Assembly: GCA_028284075.1 (NCBI GenBank)
Contig: JANQSL010000118.1
Span: forward strand, 1-43,092
Origin: Candidatus Sumerlaeia bacterium
GTDB taxonomy: Bacteria > Sumerlaeota > Sumerlaeia > SLMS01 > JAHLLQ01
Reading direction: 5' to 3'
Length of the DNA stretch: 43,092 bases
Under the pieces are notes generated by a model. The model saw nothing but the letters and a program-made list of their open reading frames with translations. It did no database searches and was not told where the DNA came from. The first letter of the stretch is position 1, and each line of letters begins with the position of its first letter. This document shows positions 33,885 through 43,092 of the stretch, one piece after another. Made by a program: the position numbers and the translations under genes.

Positions 33885-36800
33885 CTAATCTATGAACTCG
33901 GCTTCGGGATAGTTCGCGACTCGAATGACCTCAAACCGTGCCGAATCCATATACACAAACTCACTTGAGGTTTCCTGTTCGGGCTGGATTTCAGGCTGTT
34001 CCGAAAAGTCTTCGATGCTCAAGACGTCAAAACCCGCATTGTAGGGGAGAGGGGCTCCGAATTCCTGATCCACCTGAAGGTAGACATTGAGCAGACGGGG
34101 CTGACCTTGCAGAGGCATCATGCTCCCGGAACCAAGGCCGAAAAGGCCGCGAATGACGTTATAGGCATAGTCCCAGCGGGAAAGGCGCACACGGATCTGC
34201 GGTACTCGGAACGGTGATGTTTCATCCGCCTCAAGAAGTGCTCCGTACTTCAGGAACAGCTTTCCGTCGATCCCGACAGGGTTGACCTGAACAGCTCCCG
34301 CTCCCGGAATGAGTTCCCAGGTTCCATAGGTGAACGTGGGATCCAGGACCGACATTCCGAGACGTCCCTCTGTGGAGGTGAACTGCGGCAGGTTAAAGCC
34401 CGCCGGGGGATTCGTGTTTGCCGATCTCCATTCGCTGATCTGACTCTGGGAATTGAAGGTATAGGCCTTCACCACTCCAAGGTTTTCGATGGCTCCCTGC
34501 GGAACGCGGAAAACGTCAATGCGTTCAATGACGAATCCCCCGTTGGGATCGTCTCCCGAAAAAAAGTTGGTTATGTCGAGCGCAAGATGATATCCTCTGT
34601 CACGCTCCGGAAGCTCATAGAGCAGAGGGCTTGGTTCAAAAAGCATATCGATGGGGCGAGTGACGTCTTTGTCCGGAACACCGAAACCTGTCGTGCTGAT
34701 ATTCTCGATGTAGCAGAATTCCTGGAGGTCACGTGAATTGAGGCGGACGCGCAGAGTTGGGGATTCGAGCGGGTCATCCGTCGTTCGGCGGACGTACGTG
34801 CGAATCAGGTAAAGCGGAAACTCCAGGCGGATCTTGATGTCGTTGAGTTCCTCGGCTGTCGGCTGGCGGCCAGTTTGATCCACGAAGGCATCAACCGCGT
34901 TTTGGATTTCGTCTTCAAGAGGCACCGTAATCGGCGCCATATACTTGTCGGGAGAGAGCCAGAATCCGTAGGTCGATGTATTGTTGCCGTTTGCGATGAG
35001 CTCGAGGTTTCCGTTTTCTGAAGAGGCGAGAGGGGCCGTAAAACCCGAATCGACTCTGAAAGTCCAGCCGTCCGCATTGATGTCGAACTTCGACATCGCA
35101 GTCAGTGTTATACGGTTGTCCGGCTCCGCATCGGCCGCCGCCAAAGGCTCCCGGGGCAAAGGAGAAAACGAAGGCGGTACGTTCGGATCAATAAAGGCGG
35201 GGTCGGCGATATCGACGATTGCGATCTCCCCAAGCTCCGCCTGCTCGCTCACAAAGCCTGTGAAGGCAATACGCTCGTTGGACTCGCCGAAAACCGGGAA
35301 CCTGCCGGCGGCATACATCTGGACCGGGTCCGGAGAAGAAAGGAAGCGCGTGTCACGTCGAAGCTCAACCTCCTGCACCGCAGGCATGAGGTTCTCTTCA
35401 CCCCAGAGAATCTGGTCGATGAATCGTGAACTGGTGACATAAATCCTGTAAGGAGAGTTGGGCGGTGGAACAGTACCACCGTCCTGGTCGATGGTATTGG
35501 ATGCAAAGACCAGCAGAGAACCGTCCGGGCTCAGGTTGGGTTCCCTTTCATCAGAGTTTGGCCAGTCAAACAGCAGGAGTTCTTCAGACCCGAGAAGGGA
35601 ATCAAGACCCGACGTGTTCAGATCGCGGGGAATGTAGTAGAGCCCTCGATCATCATTGGGATTGGTGGCACTGAAAACGATAAACGCATCACCCACGCCG
35701 GAGGAAAGATGGTCGAAGTTGCCCAGTTTCAGGCTGTCCGAACTCTCGAAGACAAACTGGCGATTGGTTCCGTCGGTGTTTACGGACTCGATAACGTCTC
35801 CGTTTGTGAAGACAATCGTTTCAGTGGTTCGCCCAAAGATGGCGCTCCGAGTGCCGCGATCCTGCGCGATCTCGCCTTCGCCGATAGGCAATAGGGCTCG
35901 CTCACCGTAACCATCGCTACTCGTGATCCACATGTTCGGCTCGAAGTTTCCACCGTTCTTGACATACAGAATGTAACCCGTCTTTGGATCCACGTCCAGA
36001 GACTGGATTTCAGTCGGGGTGTGCTGATTCGGTTCGTCCGACCCGGGGCTTAACACTGTGAACAGTTGAAACGCATCGCGTTGAATCTTTGCCAGTCCGT
36101 TGACGGCCTCATGAATGCGTGTTCCACCATCTGCCAGAGCCGTCTTGACCGTTCCCGCGATATCAGCCGATGCGCCGCCTGAAAGGAGTGCATCCTTCCC
36201 GACAAAAAACACCTCGTTCTCGGCGCCTGAAAAGACCGGACGGGTGCCTTCCTCTGCGACCAGAACCTCGGACGGGATAGCGATATCCGTGGCCGCCAGG
36301 CCGGTCACTTCATCCGGGTTGGGGTCGAGTCCCCACACCTTCATATCGGCCAGATGAAAGCCCATGAAATCGCGTTTGACTTCAAGGATTTGGTTGGGTT
36401 CATCCGCGGTGTCGTACTGAGGAATGTACGAAGCTCCGGAGTTCATTTGCAGACGAAGAGCCAGGTCCACACCGATGACCTCGCTTGTGTCCGGGTTACG
36501 GATCAAATTCGTGTCCGCGACCCTCTCGGCCGGGACATGAAAGCGGAAAGTGCGGAAAAACAATGTGCTTCGGTCTCTGTCCGGAACATAGGCATCATCT
36601 CCGCCAGGCCAGACTGTTGTCAGTATGTCAAACTCGTCGTTTTCCTGATCTTGAAAAGGGAATTCGACCGGCGGAGGCGGAAGGTTCACGGACTCGCCGA
36701 TAATCGGGTCTCCAAGAGCAGTCCCGTTATAGAGCAACCGGATTTCGTCGAATTCCTCGAATTCGGACTGCGGGACAGTGGAGAGGTTAAACACTCCGAG

Positions 36801-39395
36801 TTCATATTTGATGCTGAATTCGATAACGATGGGCAGGCCTGTTTCGATCGACTCACGGAGGACAAGCCATTCACTGGAATCGTTCCACTCGATGAAGTAC
36901 TCAGAACCCGGCAGGTAACGACCTCGTGGATTGTACCACAGGTCTCCTTCACCGGCATCAATAGGCGGTGAACCGAGTGGAAATGCGGTCGGGCGTGAAG
37001 AAGCAATCACGTAGGGAACAGGGCCGAATCCGGGGAAGAAGTCCTCGACCGGCACCGTCTTGCCAAACTCAAAATTTGCAGGAAACAAATCAGAGGGGTA
37101 GGGGAGAAATCCCATTTCCTGAACCCCGGAAAAATACTCCGGTGATTCGAAATCGTATGGAAGAAGGATTGAGAAATCGAGGCCCTCGAAGCCCGCCCCT
37201 TCACTTAGAACACATGCCAGAATGTCGGCCTCTTCAACGTCGAACGGCTCTATCTCCTCAGCCTCCGCAATGGCGTTTCGGCAGGCATCACGAAGGTTGT
37301 TGAAATCATCACCGAAGTTGGAATCATACAACAAAACGAGTTCGCCAAAATCGCCTCCCTCGCCTTGAGCCGTGTCAGGATCCTTGTAGTCGCGTAAAGG
37401 ACTCTTTGCGAAATTTCCCGCGATCGCGTTGTATGGATTGGGATGCCCGTACCCGTAGTGATGAGAGAAACCGTCAGCAAAGAAATTGACGAAGGTCTGG
37501 TTGCCACGGAACCCCGACGGATTTCCATACACGTTGTCCAGCAGATCGCCAACCGTGCCTTTGTTTGACTTGGATTCCTCTTCCCCCGGTGGCTCGGGAT
37601 CCGGAGGCGGTGTGTACTCCAGAAGTCTTGCGGCAAGAGCATCGTCAGGAAAGGAGTTGTACTCGCTCGGGTAACGGTCAGCTGTGCTTGCAAGCAGGTT
37701 GAAGAGGGCTTCGGGACGGAGTTGAGGAAACTCCGCGAGGACGAGAGCGGCCACGCCGGCAACGACAGGACTCGCTGCGCTCGTTCCGTTGAAATCGAAT
37801 TCATAGTTGCCGAAGGGGTTTTCGGAGTTCGTCGGGTCCGGTATCTGAGAGCCCGGCGCGCCCATGATGTCCGTTGTGAGAATGCCCGTGCGACCAGAGT
37901 AGAATGTTCCTCCGGGGTAGGAGGCGCCTCCCTGTTGCGTCATTCCGACGAAGTCGAGTTTTCCGCCCCAGCTTGCGTAGCTGACTTTTCTTCCCGTATC
38001 GTCGACGCCACCAACAGAGAACGTCCAGTCGTACAAGGCGGGATAAGCCATATGGGCTGAATCGTTTGAGCTTGAAGCAAAATGACTGGCGCCGAAATTT
38101 CCGCGTCCGGCCTGGAAAGCGATTTCGAAAGCTTCTTCAAGAACCGGTGAGAACGTTGGTCCACCCCATGAATGGTTCCCAATATCAATTCGGTTTGTGT
38201 TGGTTGCCTGGACGAGAGATGCAATCTCCGCGACGGAAACCACTGAATTTGCATCAAAGATTCGCACCGTAAAGATTCTTACCAGAGGTGCAATGCCGAT
38301 CCCTCCCGTGCCATTGTTGCGAGCGGATGAGATGACTCCGGCAACACTTGTTCCATGAGAATCCTCGTTGTCCGCGTCAGGAATCGAATCGTCGTCGATT
38401 CCGTCAATTCCCTGAAGCGGATGGATGATTGTCATGGCAGGATCGTCGCCATTGTCGGGGTCGGTTTGATTAATATTCCAGTCCTCGTGGTCGAGATCGG
38501 TTCCGGTGTCAAAAACAGCCACCGAAATGTAATCAACCGATGGCGTGCCCGGGTTGAAATCCGCGGTTGTATCGTCGCCGAAGTACGCCTTGGTGCGTCC
38601 ATCGCCGGTTGTTGTTGTTGAGCGAACGTTCCAGTTCCACGCGCGCGGCGCGTCCGTATCCACATCCTTGGTTCCGCGCGGGATGCGGTTGCGGCTTGTG
38701 TTCTCAAGGTGCCACTGGCGCAGGAAGAGCGGATCACCCTGCTCGCCGGCCGGAATGCCGGTGGAGTTGTGCCGCTCGAGGTGAACATACATGTCCGGTT
38801 CAGCCCAACGAACAGTGTCGGGATTATTCTTCGTGATGTCCACGGTGAGCTTTGGGATGTTCTTTGTCGGTGTGTTCAGGACCGGGAACAGAAAAACCGT
38901 TGGAAGCACCTCCGATGCTTCTCCAAGTCCGTTTTCCCGTGCGAAGTCGTTTCGGGCCTTCAGCCCCGGATCGGTCTTGAATGCCACAATGATTCGGTCT
39001 GGAATAACCACCAGTCGGGTTGGATCCCTGTAGCCACCCAGATAAAAGACCGGCTTTGTTTCAAAGCCCAATGCCGCGGTCTTGACGACTTTGGAAACGT
39101 CCTCCAGAGATCCTTTGACGTACACCTGGTTTGGGGCGCGGTGAAGGTCGTCGATGATCTCGAGGCCCAGTTTTGAAGCATCGGATGCCGCAGACTTGCG
39201 ATCTGACGCCTTTGGAAATTCAAGAGCGACGATATCTTTGGCGACAGAGAGATCGACACGCTTTCCTTCCTGAATGATATAGGATTCCTCATCCTCCTGG
39301 GCAGGGGCGATAGAGGTTGAGAAAGCGAAGACGACTGTCAGCAACCCAAACGCCAAAAGGCGAACTGGGCCCCTCAGTAAATCCCGGCGCTCCAT
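33885..39395 (-). CDS. Giant secreted S8 subtilisin-family serine protease
   Basis: A 1,836-residue exported protein with a signal peptide in the first 32 residues (ending IAPAQ). An inhibitor-like propeptide region leads to the peptidase S8 domain with Asp296 (VAVFDTGTD), His347 (DSHGTSVAG) and Ser539 (FNGTSAASPVVAG), the complete triad in the canonical order. The domain has an inserted loop region after Ser539. The remaining 1,200 residues are beta-rich; one part (SPDGSLLVFASN, FPVFGESNERIAFTG) resembles PD40/TolB-type propeller repeats, and KFDINADGW suggests a jelly-roll or lamin-like domain. No anchor or type IX sorting signal is recognised at the end. An AAGGA 8 nt before the ATG at 39395 supports this start, although the frame continues to 39650. 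Confidence 0.9.
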   Translation of the reverse strand: MERRDLLRGPVRLLAFGLLTVVFAFSTSIAPAQEDEESYIIQEGKRVDLSVAKDIVALEFPKASDRKSAASDASKLGLEIIDDLHRAPNQVYVKGSLEDVSKVVKTAALGFETKPVFYLGGYRDPTRLVVIPDRIIVAFKTDPGLKARNDFARENGLGEASEVLPTVFLFPVLNTPTKNIPKLTVDITKNNPDTVRWAEPDMYVHLERHNSTGIPAGEQGDPLFLRQWHLENTSRNRIPRGTKDVDTDAPRAWNWNVRSTTTTGDGRTKAYFGDDTTADFNPGTPSVDYISVAVFDTGTDLDHEDWNINQTDPDNGDDPAMTIIHPLQGIDGIDDDSIPDADNEDSHGTSVAGVISSARNNGTGGIGIAPLVRIFTVRIFDANSVVSVAEIASLVQATNTNRIDIGNHSWGGPTFSPVLEEAFEIAFQAGRGNFGASHFASSSNDSAHMAYPALYDWTFSVGGVDDTGRKVSYASWGGKLDFVGMTQQGGASYPGGTFYSGRTGILTTDIMGAPGSQIPDPTNSENPFGNYEFDFNGTSAASPVVAGVAALVLAEFPQLRPEALFNLLASTADRYPSEYNSFPDDALAARLLEYTPPPDPEPPGEEESKSNKGTVGDLLDNVYGNPSGFRGNQTFVNFFADGFSHHYGYGHPNPYNAIAGNFAKSPLRDYKDPDTAQGEGGDFGELVLLYDSNFGDDFNNLRDACRNAIAEAEEIEPFDVEEADILACVLSEGAGFEGLDFSILLPYDFESPEYFSGVQEMGFLPYPSDLFPANFEFGKTVPVEDFFPGFGPVPYVIASSRPTAFPLGSPPIDAGEGDLWYNPRGRYLPGSEYFIEWNDSSEWLVLRESIETGLPIVIEFSIKYELGVFNLSTVPQSEFEEFDEIRLLYNGTALGDPIIGESVNLPPPPVEFPFQDQENDEFDILTTVWPGGDDAYVPDRDRSTLFFRTFRFHVPAERVADTNLIRNPDTSEVIGVDLALRLQMNSGASYIPQYDTADEPNQILEVKRDFMGFHLADMKVWGLDPNPDEVTGLAATDIAIPSEVLVAEEGTRPVFSGAENEVFFVGKDALLSGGASADIAGTVKTALADGGTRIHEAVNGLAKIQRDAFQLFTVLSPGSDEPNQHTPTEIQSLDVDPKTGYILYVKNGGNFEPNMWITSSDGYGERALLPIGEGEIAQDRGTRSAIFGRTTETIVFTNGDVIESVNTDGTNRQFVFESSDSLKLGNFDHLSSGVGDAFIVFSATNPNDDRGLYYIPRDLNTSGLDSLLGSEELLLFDWPNSDEREPNLSPDGSLLVFASNTIDQDGGTVPPPNSPYRIYVTSSRFIDQILWGEENLMPAVQEVELRRDTRFLSSPDPVQMYAAGRFPVFGESNERIAFTGFVSEQAELGEIAIVDIADPAFIDPNVPPSFSPLPREPLAAADAEPDNRITLTAMSKFDINADGWTFRVDSGFTAPLASSENGNLELIANGNNTSTYGFWLSPDKYMAPITVPLEDEIQNAVDAFVDQTGRQPTAEELNDIKIRLEFPLYLIRTYVRRTTDDPLESPTLRVRLNSRDLQEFCYIENISTTGFGVPDKDVTRPIDMLFEPSPLLYELPERDRGYHLALDITNFFSGDDPNGGFVIERIDVFRVPQGAIENLGVVKAYTFNSQSQISEWRSANTNPPAGFNLPQFTSTEGRLGMSVLDPTFTYGTWELIPGAGAVQVNPVGIDGKLFLKYGALLEADETSPFRVPQIRVRLSRWDYAYNVIRGLFGLGSGSMMPLQGQPRLLNVYLQVDQEFGAPLPYNAGFDVLSIEDFSEQPEIQPEQETSSEFVYMDSARFEVIRVANYPEAEFID

Positions 39396-39621
39396 ACAGA
39401 CATCCTTCGAACCGAAAATGTCGGGTCGCAGGGCGCTTCGCACGAGGCGTTCAGCCCTGTCCCCACTCGTGTTACTGGCGTAGAGGTGGTATTCAGCAGT
39501 GAAAAAGTGCGCAAGAGCTTTTGTCCCCGCCTCTCCGCCGGCGATCAATGACCCACAGCCCGCCTTGTTGCAACGGAAACAGGGGCTGTCGATACGAATC
39601 TGAATATGATGGAGGTGCTTG
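39396..39621. other. Gap between gcvPB and the subtilisin gene
   Basis: A gap of 226 nt. The subtilisin frame runs open through it without a stop, but the predicted peptide (with CFRCNKAGC) would sit upstream of a good signal peptide and is probably not translated. No convincing terminator or promoter is seen on the minus strand; a TTGCGC/TACCAC pair is too weak to call. Confidence 0.4.
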
Positions 39622-41094
39622 TCAGGTCGCCGGAATCCGACAGCAAACATTCAGTTCCTTTGCCGCTTTTGCATCATCCAGCCGCCCTGTTTCCAACTCG
39701 CCCGGAGATGATCTCAAGCCTTCCGGGTCCGACTCAATTTCATCGGCGATTTGTCTCATGGCTGAGATAAACGCATCCAGGGTTTCAAGGCTCTCGGTCT
39801 CCGTCGGCTCGATTAGAAGGCACTCGGGGACCAGGAGCGGGAAGTAAATCGTGGGGGCATGAAAACCCAGGTCGAGGAGGCGTTTGGCAATATCAAAAGC
39901 TTTGATATTATTTGATTTGGATGCCTTTCGAACACTCACCAGGGCCTCGTGCTTGCATGGTCTCTCGAAGGGCTCCTCGAAGGCCTCCGGAAGATTGGCC
40001 AGGACGTAGTTGGCATTGAGAGTCGCCAGTGAGGCCACGTCCCACAAGCCCTCTCCGCCCTGGGCCAGGGTATAGGCCAGTGCCCGGATCAGGACCCCCG
40101 TGTTGCCGTGGAAGGCCATCAGGCGGCCGATTGATTTCTCTTCGTCGCTCGCGAGCCGGAACCGGTTTTCCGACGTTTTTTCCACGCGCGGATCCGGGAG
40201 CCAGGGCGCGAGCCGGGCGGAAGCTCCAACGGCTCCGGCCCCGGGGCCTCCTCCTCCATGAGGAGTGGAGAACGTTTTGTGGAGGTTGAGATGAACCACA
40301 TCGAAGCCCATGTCTCCGGGGCGCACGCGGCCCACAATGGCGTTCAGGTTGGCTCCGTCGTAGTACAGCAGGCCGCCTGCTTCATGAACGAGATGCGAAA
40401 TTTCGAGGATGTCCTGTTCGAAGACGCCGCAGGTGTTGGGATTCGTGAGCATGATGGCGGCGGTGTGGCCGTCCAGAGCCGCCCTGAGGGATTCGAGGTC
40501 AACCCTCCCGGCATCGTTGCTCTTGATGGTTTTGACGCGGAAGCCGGCAAGGGCGGCGCTGGCGGGATTTGTGCCGTGGGCACTGTCGGGAACGAGAACG
40601 ACGTCCCGATGCGACTCTCCCTTTGCGCGAAGGTACTTCCTGATCAGTGCCAGTCCGCAGTATTCTCCCTGAGCGCCGGCGGCAGGGGCGAGAGTGACCG
40701 CATCCATGCCAACGACTTCCTTGAGATACTCCTGCAGAGTATGCATGATGCGCAGGGTGCCCTGGGCGTCGGCGTCATCCTGCAGGGGGTGAAGATTGGC
40801 AAATCCCGGAAGGCTTGCGAGCTGATCGTTCACCTTGGGATTATACTTCATCGTGCAACTGCCGAGTGGATAGAACTGGCCGTCGATGGAGTAGTTGCGT
40901 TGTGAGAGTCTGGTGAAGTGGCGGATGCCCTCGAGTTCCGAGACTTCCGGCAGGGCGGCGGACTGTTTGCGGCGCAACGCCGGGGGAATTGCGTTCTTCG
41001 TCTTTGCGAGCTCTTCCGGAGAGCCGACGGGAAGCCGTGCAGCACGACGGCCGGGTGTGCTGACATTCTGAATTTCACGAATCGTGCCGGTCAT
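39622..41094 (-). CDS. gcvPB: Glycine dehydrogenase (decarboxylating) subunit 2
   Basis: The PLP-binding half of the P-protein of the glycine cleavage system, which decarboxylates glycine and passes the aminomethyl group to lipoyl-GcvH. At 490 residues it has YPLGSCTMKYNPK, LAPAAGAQGEY, DSAHGTNPASA and NLHKTFSTPHGGGGPG, with the PLP lysine at 273. The ATG at 41094 has an AAGGAG 8 nt upstream. It follows gcvPA by 17 nt. A two-gene P-protein is typical of Firmicutes, Thermotoga, archaea and many candidate phyla rather than Proteobacteria. Confidence 0.97.
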   Translation of the reverse strand: MTGTIREIQNVSTPGRRAARLPVGSPEELAKTKNAIPPALRRKQSAALPEVSELEGIRHFTRLSQRNYSIDGQFYPLGSCTMKYNPKVNDQLASLPGFANLHPLQDDADAQGTLRIMHTLQEYLKEVVGMDAVTLAPAAGAQGEYCGLALIRKYLRAKGESHRDVVLVPDSAHGTNPASAALAGFRVKTIKSNDAGRVDLESLRAALDGHTAAIMLTNPNTCGVFEQDILEISHLVHEAGGLLYYDGANLNAIVGRVRPGDMGFDVVHLNLHKTFSTPHGGGGPGAGAVGASARLAPWLPDPRVEKTSENRFRLASDEEKSIGRLMAFHGNTGVLIRALAYTLAQGGEGLWDVASLATLNANYVLANLPEAFEEPFERPCKHEALVSVRKASKSNNIKAFDIAKRLLDLGFHAPTIYFPLLVPECLLIEPTETESLETLDAFISAMRQIADEIESDPEGLRSSPGELETGRLDDAKAAKELNVCCRIPAT

Positions 41095-41111
41095 GCGAAA
41101 GGCTCCTTCAG

Positions 41112-42467
41112 TCAGGCCACGCCGGAAAGGTTTTCAGCCAGAACATTCTTCGCGGCATCGACGTATGCATCGATGTCGGCGGGCGCGTTCAGTTCTGTCG
41201 CGCAAAGAAGAACATCATTTCCATATTCGGCGTTTACACGTCCAAGATCAAAACCCGCAACAATTCCATGTTCGTTTCTCATCGCCTGCAAAAACCGAGA
41301 TGCGGGTGACGGAAGCGTCAGGACGCATTCATGAAAGAATGGTTTGTCATGCTTCATAACGGCTTCGGTCTCATTGACAAGACGTTCGGCAAGAGCGTGG
41401 CTTCGTGCGATGCAGGTTTCCGCAACTTCGATGAGCCCCCGTTTTCCGGCAAATGTCATGTACATTGTTGCCATGAGTGCAAAGAGTCCCTGGTTGGTGC
41501 AAATGTTGGAGGTGGCGCGCTCCCGGCGAATGTGCTGCTCGCGCGTTTGCAACGTGAGGACGTAGCCCTCACGGCCCTGCGGGTCCGTTGTCTTGCCGGC
41601 AATACGGCCCGGCATTTTGCGAATCAGCTTTTGTGTGCACGCGAAGTAACCCGCGTAGGGACCGCCATATTGCAGAGGAATACCGAGCGGCTGAGCTTCG
41701 CCAACGGCGATGTCAGCTCCCCATTCACCGGGGGGTGAAATGATTGCGAGCGCGGTGGGGTTACAAACGGCCACCAGCAGCGCCCTGCAGGAATCGGCAA
41801 ACTTTCGGGCTTCCGAACCCTCTTCAAGAATGCCGAAGAAGTTTGGTGTTTGAATCGCAACGGCAGCCGCTTCATCGGCGGCGATGCTGGTGTAGTCGGT
41901 GACTCCGTTCTTTTCCGGCAGGATGCGGATTTCCACATCGATTTCCCGCAGGAACGTTTCGCAGACAGCAAGGTAGTTCGGATGCAAAGTGGCGGGAAGG
42001 TAGACGAGATTTCTGTTGGTGTGCCGCACCGCCATGGTGAGCGCTTCGGCAAGCGCGGTTGCGCCGTCGTACATGGATGCGTTTGCGACTTCGAGTCCCG
42101 TGAGTGCGCAGATGTGCGACTGGAACTCATAAATGGCCTGGAGTGTTCCCTGGCTGACCTCCGCCTGATAGGGCGTGTAACATGTCACGAACTCGCCACG
42201 GTTGATGAGGTTCTTTACCGCCGCCGGTGTGTAGTGATTGTAAGCGCCCGCACCGAGGAACAACCTTCCGGGATCGGCAGTGCGATTTTCGGCCGCCGCC
42301 CGCTCGAACCAGCGGGTCAGCGAGTATTCGTCCAGTGAGGGAATATCGAGCGGCCGCTTGAGCCGAATCGATTCCGGCACGTCGCGAAAAAGATCATCGA
42401 TATCGGTGGCGCCGATGGCGGCGAGCATGGTTTCGATGTCTTCCGGTGTGTGAGGGGTGTATGCCAT
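41112..42467 (-). CDS. gcvPA: Glycine dehydrogenase (decarboxylating) subunit 1
   Basis: The partner half of the split P-protein, 451 residues, forming the heterotetramer with GcvPB. It opens with MAYTPHTPEDIETMLAAIG and has FLGAGAYNHYTPAAVKNL, FVTCYTPYQAEVSQG, LTGLEVANASMYDGATA and ACTQKLIRKMPGRIAG, all typical of this subunit. The frame is open upstream to 42566, but the start at 42467 gives the normal N-terminus and lies 10 nt after the gcvH stop. The gene order T-H-PA-PB matches classical gcv operons. Confidence 0.97.
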   Translation of the reverse strand: MAYTPHTPEDIETMLAAIGATDIDDLFRDVPESIRLKRPLDIPSLDEYSLTRWFERAAAENRTADPGRLFLGAGAYNHYTPAAVKNLINRGEFVTCYTPYQAEVSQGTLQAIYEFQSHICALTGLEVANASMYDGATALAEALTMAVRHTNRNLVYLPATLHPNYLAVCETFLREIDVEIRILPEKNGVTDYTSIAADEAAAVAIQTPNFFGILEEGSEARKFADSCRALLVAVCNPTALAIISPPGEWGADIAVGEAQPLGIPLQYGGPYAGYFACTQKLIRKMPGRIAGKTTDPQGREGYVLTLQTREQHIRRERATSNICTNQGLFALMATMYMTFAGKRGLIEVAETCIARSHALAERLVNETEAVMKHDKPFFHECVLTLPSPASRFLQAMRNEHGIVAGFDLGRVNAEYGNDVLLCATELNAPADIDAYVDAAKNVLAENLSGVA

Positions 42468-42477
42468 TCCCGCGGAG

Positions 42478-42861
42478 TTACTCCTCTTCCATGACTTTCT
42501 GATAGGCTTCCCAGTCGAGGAGCGTGCCGCGTTCCGACTCGAACGCCGAGGGCTTGATTTTGACAATCCATCCGTCGCCGGTGGGAGAGCTGTTAATCGT
42601 TTCGGGAGCCGATTCGAGGTTCTCGTTTACTTCGATGATTTCACCACTGACGGGCGCGTAAACGGAGGCGGCCGCCTTGGGCGATTCGATGGTGAGGATT
42701 TCGTCGCCGGCGCTGACCACAGTTCCCGCTTCGGGCATTTCGACGAACACGATGTCGCCGAGCATCTGTTGCGCGTGGCCGGAAATTCCAACCATCCGGA
42801 CTTCACCCCCGGGTTCGACCCACTCGTGGGATTTGGTATAAAGAAGAGTTTTTTCATCCAT
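42478..42861 (-). CDS. gcvH: Glycine cleavage system H protein
   Basis: The lipoyl carrier that shuttles the aminomethyl group between P, T and L proteins. At 127 residues it has the usual length. Markers are YTKSHEWVE at the start, GDIVFVEMPEAG, and the lipoylation site ESPKAAASVYAP with Lys62; most relatives have ESVKA, so Pro61 is a small variation. It ends with EEE. The gene lies 30 nt after gcvT, within the same operon. Confidence 0.97.
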   Translation of the reverse strand: MDEKTLLYTKSHEWVEPGGEVRMVGISGHAQQMLGDIVFVEMPEAGTVVSAGDEILTIESPKAAASVYAPVSGEIIEVNENLESAPETINSSPTGDGWIVKIKPSAFESERGTLLDWEAYQKVMEEE

Positions 42862-42891
42862 GGCGCTGAGCGGTCCTTTCGGTGCGTGCGG

Positions 42892-43092
42892 TTATCTGGA
42901 AATGAACGGAGGCCGGACAACTTCGGCCTCGACGGGTTTGCCCCGGCCGGCGACTTCGAGCGTTGTTTTGCCGGAGGCTTCAGGCTGTTTGACCAGTGCG
43001 AGACCGATGCCGACATTAAGGATCGGCGAGTAACCGCCGGAAGTGACATATCCGATGTCCACACCATCGGCGAGAACCCGGTCACCGTGACG
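42892..43092 (-). CDS. gcvT: Aminomethyltransferase (glycine cleavage T protein), C-terminal fragment
   Basis: The last 66 residues of a gene that continues past the right edge. The translation (GVDIGYVTSGGYSPILNVGIG, then ALVKQPEASGKTTLEVAGRG and a final VVRPPFISR) is the C-terminal beta-barrel of GcvT. GcvT transfers the one-carbon unit from the H-protein-bound aminomethyl group to tetrahydrofolate. Being first in the visible gcv operon, its promoter and any glycine riboswitch would lie outside the window. Confidence 0.93.
   Translation of the reverse strand, partial: RHGDRVLADGVDIGYVTSGGYSPILNVGIGLALVKQPEASGKTTLEVAGRGKPVEAEVVRPPFISR

Overview
This window looks like chromosomal DNA of an uncultured diderm (Gram-negative type) bacterium with moderately high GC. 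Lipoproteins with lipoboxes, an O-antigen-ligase-like membrane protein, a SecD-SecF fusion, a two-subunit glycine decarboxylase and two very large secreted proteases suggest a little-studied phylum such as Sumerlaeota or Hydrogenedentota. That placement is a guess from gene style; no marker in the window proves it.

Layout. (1) 1-8658, housekeeping: the start of a response regulator (minus, cut by the window edge); uvrA and a mannose-1-phosphate guanylyltransferase (plus); a strong hairpin terminator; then ilvC, secDF and yajC, all minus and read yajC to secDF to ilvC. (2) 8659-9166: a tRNA-Pro(CGG) on the minus strand and a leader region containing two perfect 8-bp inverted repeats. (3) 9167-13031, plus: a compact, overlapping four-gene operon consisting of a 66-residue peptide, an HPr-kinase-like P-loop protein, a nucleotidyltransferase-like protein and a PqqD-radical SAM-SPASM protein. 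This has the form of a peptide-modification (RiPP-like) system and is the most interesting part of the window. (4) 13046-43092, a single 30-kb run on the minus strand. Read in the direction of transcription it holds gcvT (partial), gcvH, gcvPA, gcvPB, a giant subtilisin, a SRPBCC protein, a giant gingipain-type C25 protease, a membrane-anchored TPR protein, a GDP-deoxymannose-reductase-like enzyme, an O-antigen-ligase-like protein with a TPR tail, a divergent DUF1343/NamZ-like lipoprotein, a lipoprotein with carboxypeptidase-regulatory-like and Ig-like domains, a giant CHC2-zinc-finger-like + TPR protein and an unrecognised TIM-barrel-like protein.

How the genes may work together. The glycine cleavage genes form one operon supplying one-carbon units. 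The block from 20339 to 33192 is tightly packed, with overlaps of 1 to 4 nt at several junctions, and reads as a cell-envelope and secretion module: sugar nucleotide reduction, polymer ligation or polymerisation, a possible peptidoglycan-acting lipoprotein, and secreted proteolysis. The GDP-mannose made by the enzyme at 3220 could feed the deoxymannose step at 25715-26680, but no GDP-mannose 4,6-dehydratase is present here. The peptide-modifying operon may be linked to this envelope theme, because HPr-kinase-like, PqqD-like and nucleotidyltransferase genes also occur together in exopolysaccharide/exosortase loci of other bacteria; that link is inference.

No CRISPR array, insertion sequence, integrase or rRNA was seen. 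Apart from 8659-9166, which is described in the features, no gene-free stretch exceeds 300 bases.
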